From NCBI GenBank assembly GCA_004297765.1, contig SCTZ01000207.1:1-39881 (forward strand): DNA of 39,881 nucleotides. The letters run 5' to 3'. This DNA comes from Chloroflexota bacterium (lineage in GTDB: Bacteria; Chloroflexota; Dehalococcoidia; FW602-bin16). The notes beneath the pieces were generated by a model. The model did no database searches and was not told the origin of the DNA. It was given only the letters and a program-made list of their open reading frames with translations. Position numbers and translations under genes: made by a program. Below are positions 39,704-39,881 of this stretch, one piece after another (position 1 is the first letter of the stretch; each line of letters starts with the position of its first letter).

Positions 39704-39881
39704 CTACGCCGTGGTGAGCAAAAGCTGATACTTGTAAAGTAGATGCACGATGTCGTCCATCTGCATGGGCGTCGGCAGATAGCGGTCCTTGTTGGACAGG
39801 ATGGCCTTGGCTAGCTTGGTATAGGCTTCCGACTGCGCCGACCCCGGGAACGTCTCCACCACCGTCTTGCGCTGAATCTCC
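39704..39881 (-). CDS. NifH-like ATPase, C-terminal fragment (cut by window edge)
   Basis: The last 58 residues of a gene entering from the right edge, ending LLLTTA at a TAG (39704-39706). The segment RKTVVETFPGSAQSEAYTKL followed by AKAILSN matches the end of domain 2 of the double NifH protein (KRTVVQTFPDSEQAAEYVSL). It corresponds to the C-terminal helix region of NifH. The final stretch PTPMQMDDIVHLLYKYQ also resembles the end of domain 1 there. Whether it is a single or fused NifH cannot be told from this window. It lies in one operon with the amidohydrolase. Confidence 0.75.
   Translation of the reverse strand, partial: EIQRKTVVETFPGSAQSEAYTKLAKAILSNKDRYLPTPMQMDDIVHLLYKYQLLLTTA

Overview
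All recognisable protein genes in this 39.9 kb window lie on the minus strand, so transcription runs from high to low coordinates. The window carries at least 33 genes, two of them cut by the window edges. There are no rRNA or tRNA genes, no CRISPR array and no intact insertion sequence. Base composition is moderately GC-rich. The gene set is an accessory catabolic region: acyl-CoA chemistry, two ABC uptake systems, a tungsten aldehyde oxidoreductase and nitrogenase-reductase (NifH) homologues. Short palindromic repeats with a CATTCTGAGCG / GAAGAATC core, tungsten AOR, BKACE, Liv-type transporters and many DUF35/thiolase proteins suggest an uncultured anaerobic or facultative bacterium. Chloroflexota is my best guess, but nothing here proves it.

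Layout in the direction of transcription. (A) 39881-37883: the C-terminal end of a NifH-like protein, then a divergent adenine-deaminase-family amidohydrolase. (B) 37882-37292: a 590-base leader with a sigma70-like promoter, a TetR-type operator and a perfect TGTGA-N6-TCACA (CRP/FNR-type) site. (C) 37291-33050: 3-hydroxyacyl-CoA dehydrogenase, acyl-CoA dehydrogenase, a two-subunit ThDP 2-oxoacid decarboxylase (ComDE-like) and a ketopantoate-reductase-like enzyme. (D) 32941-29370: a ribose-type ABC importer. (E) 29325-24349: polyferredoxin, tungsten AOR and FAD subunit (AorABC-like), a MoaD-like protein and a zinc alcohol dehydrogenase, followed by an MFS transporter. (F) 22800-19748: acyl-CoA ligase, MaoC hydratase and BKACE. 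(G) 19478-14591: a complete Liv-type importer with a fused LivM-LivG. (H) 14573-7504: enoyl-CoA hydratase, citrate-synthase-like protein, an orphan xanthine-dehydrogenase-family molybdenum subunit, a TetR regulator, an SDR and a DUF362 protein. (I) 7301-492: thiolase, a fused double NifH, DUF35, two Cys-less thiolase homologues and a second DUF35. (J) 92-1: the start of another NifH-like gene behind its own promoter.

A plausible joint function, as inference, is uptake of a carboxylated or hydroxylated substrate, with conversion of hydroxyacid to 2-oxoacid to aldehyde to acid (PanE-like, ComDE-like, AOR). CoA activation and beta-oxidation-type cleavage would follow (ligase, ACAD, hydratases, HBDH, thiolase, BKACE). 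The NifH-like proteins would supply ATP-driven low-potential electrons to an unidentified reductase.

The most unusual item is the 591-aa protein at 4265-6040. It is two complete NifH domains in one chain, each with both cluster cysteines, and its nucleotide-site residues have degenerated in a complementary way. The changes predict one intact and one crippled composite ATP site. The same palindromic operator follows promoters in front of the left NifH-like gene and the thiolase-double NifH operon, and a weaker copy lies ahead of the beta-oxidation operon. This points to one regulon, possibly run by the TetR protein encoded at 9630-10277.
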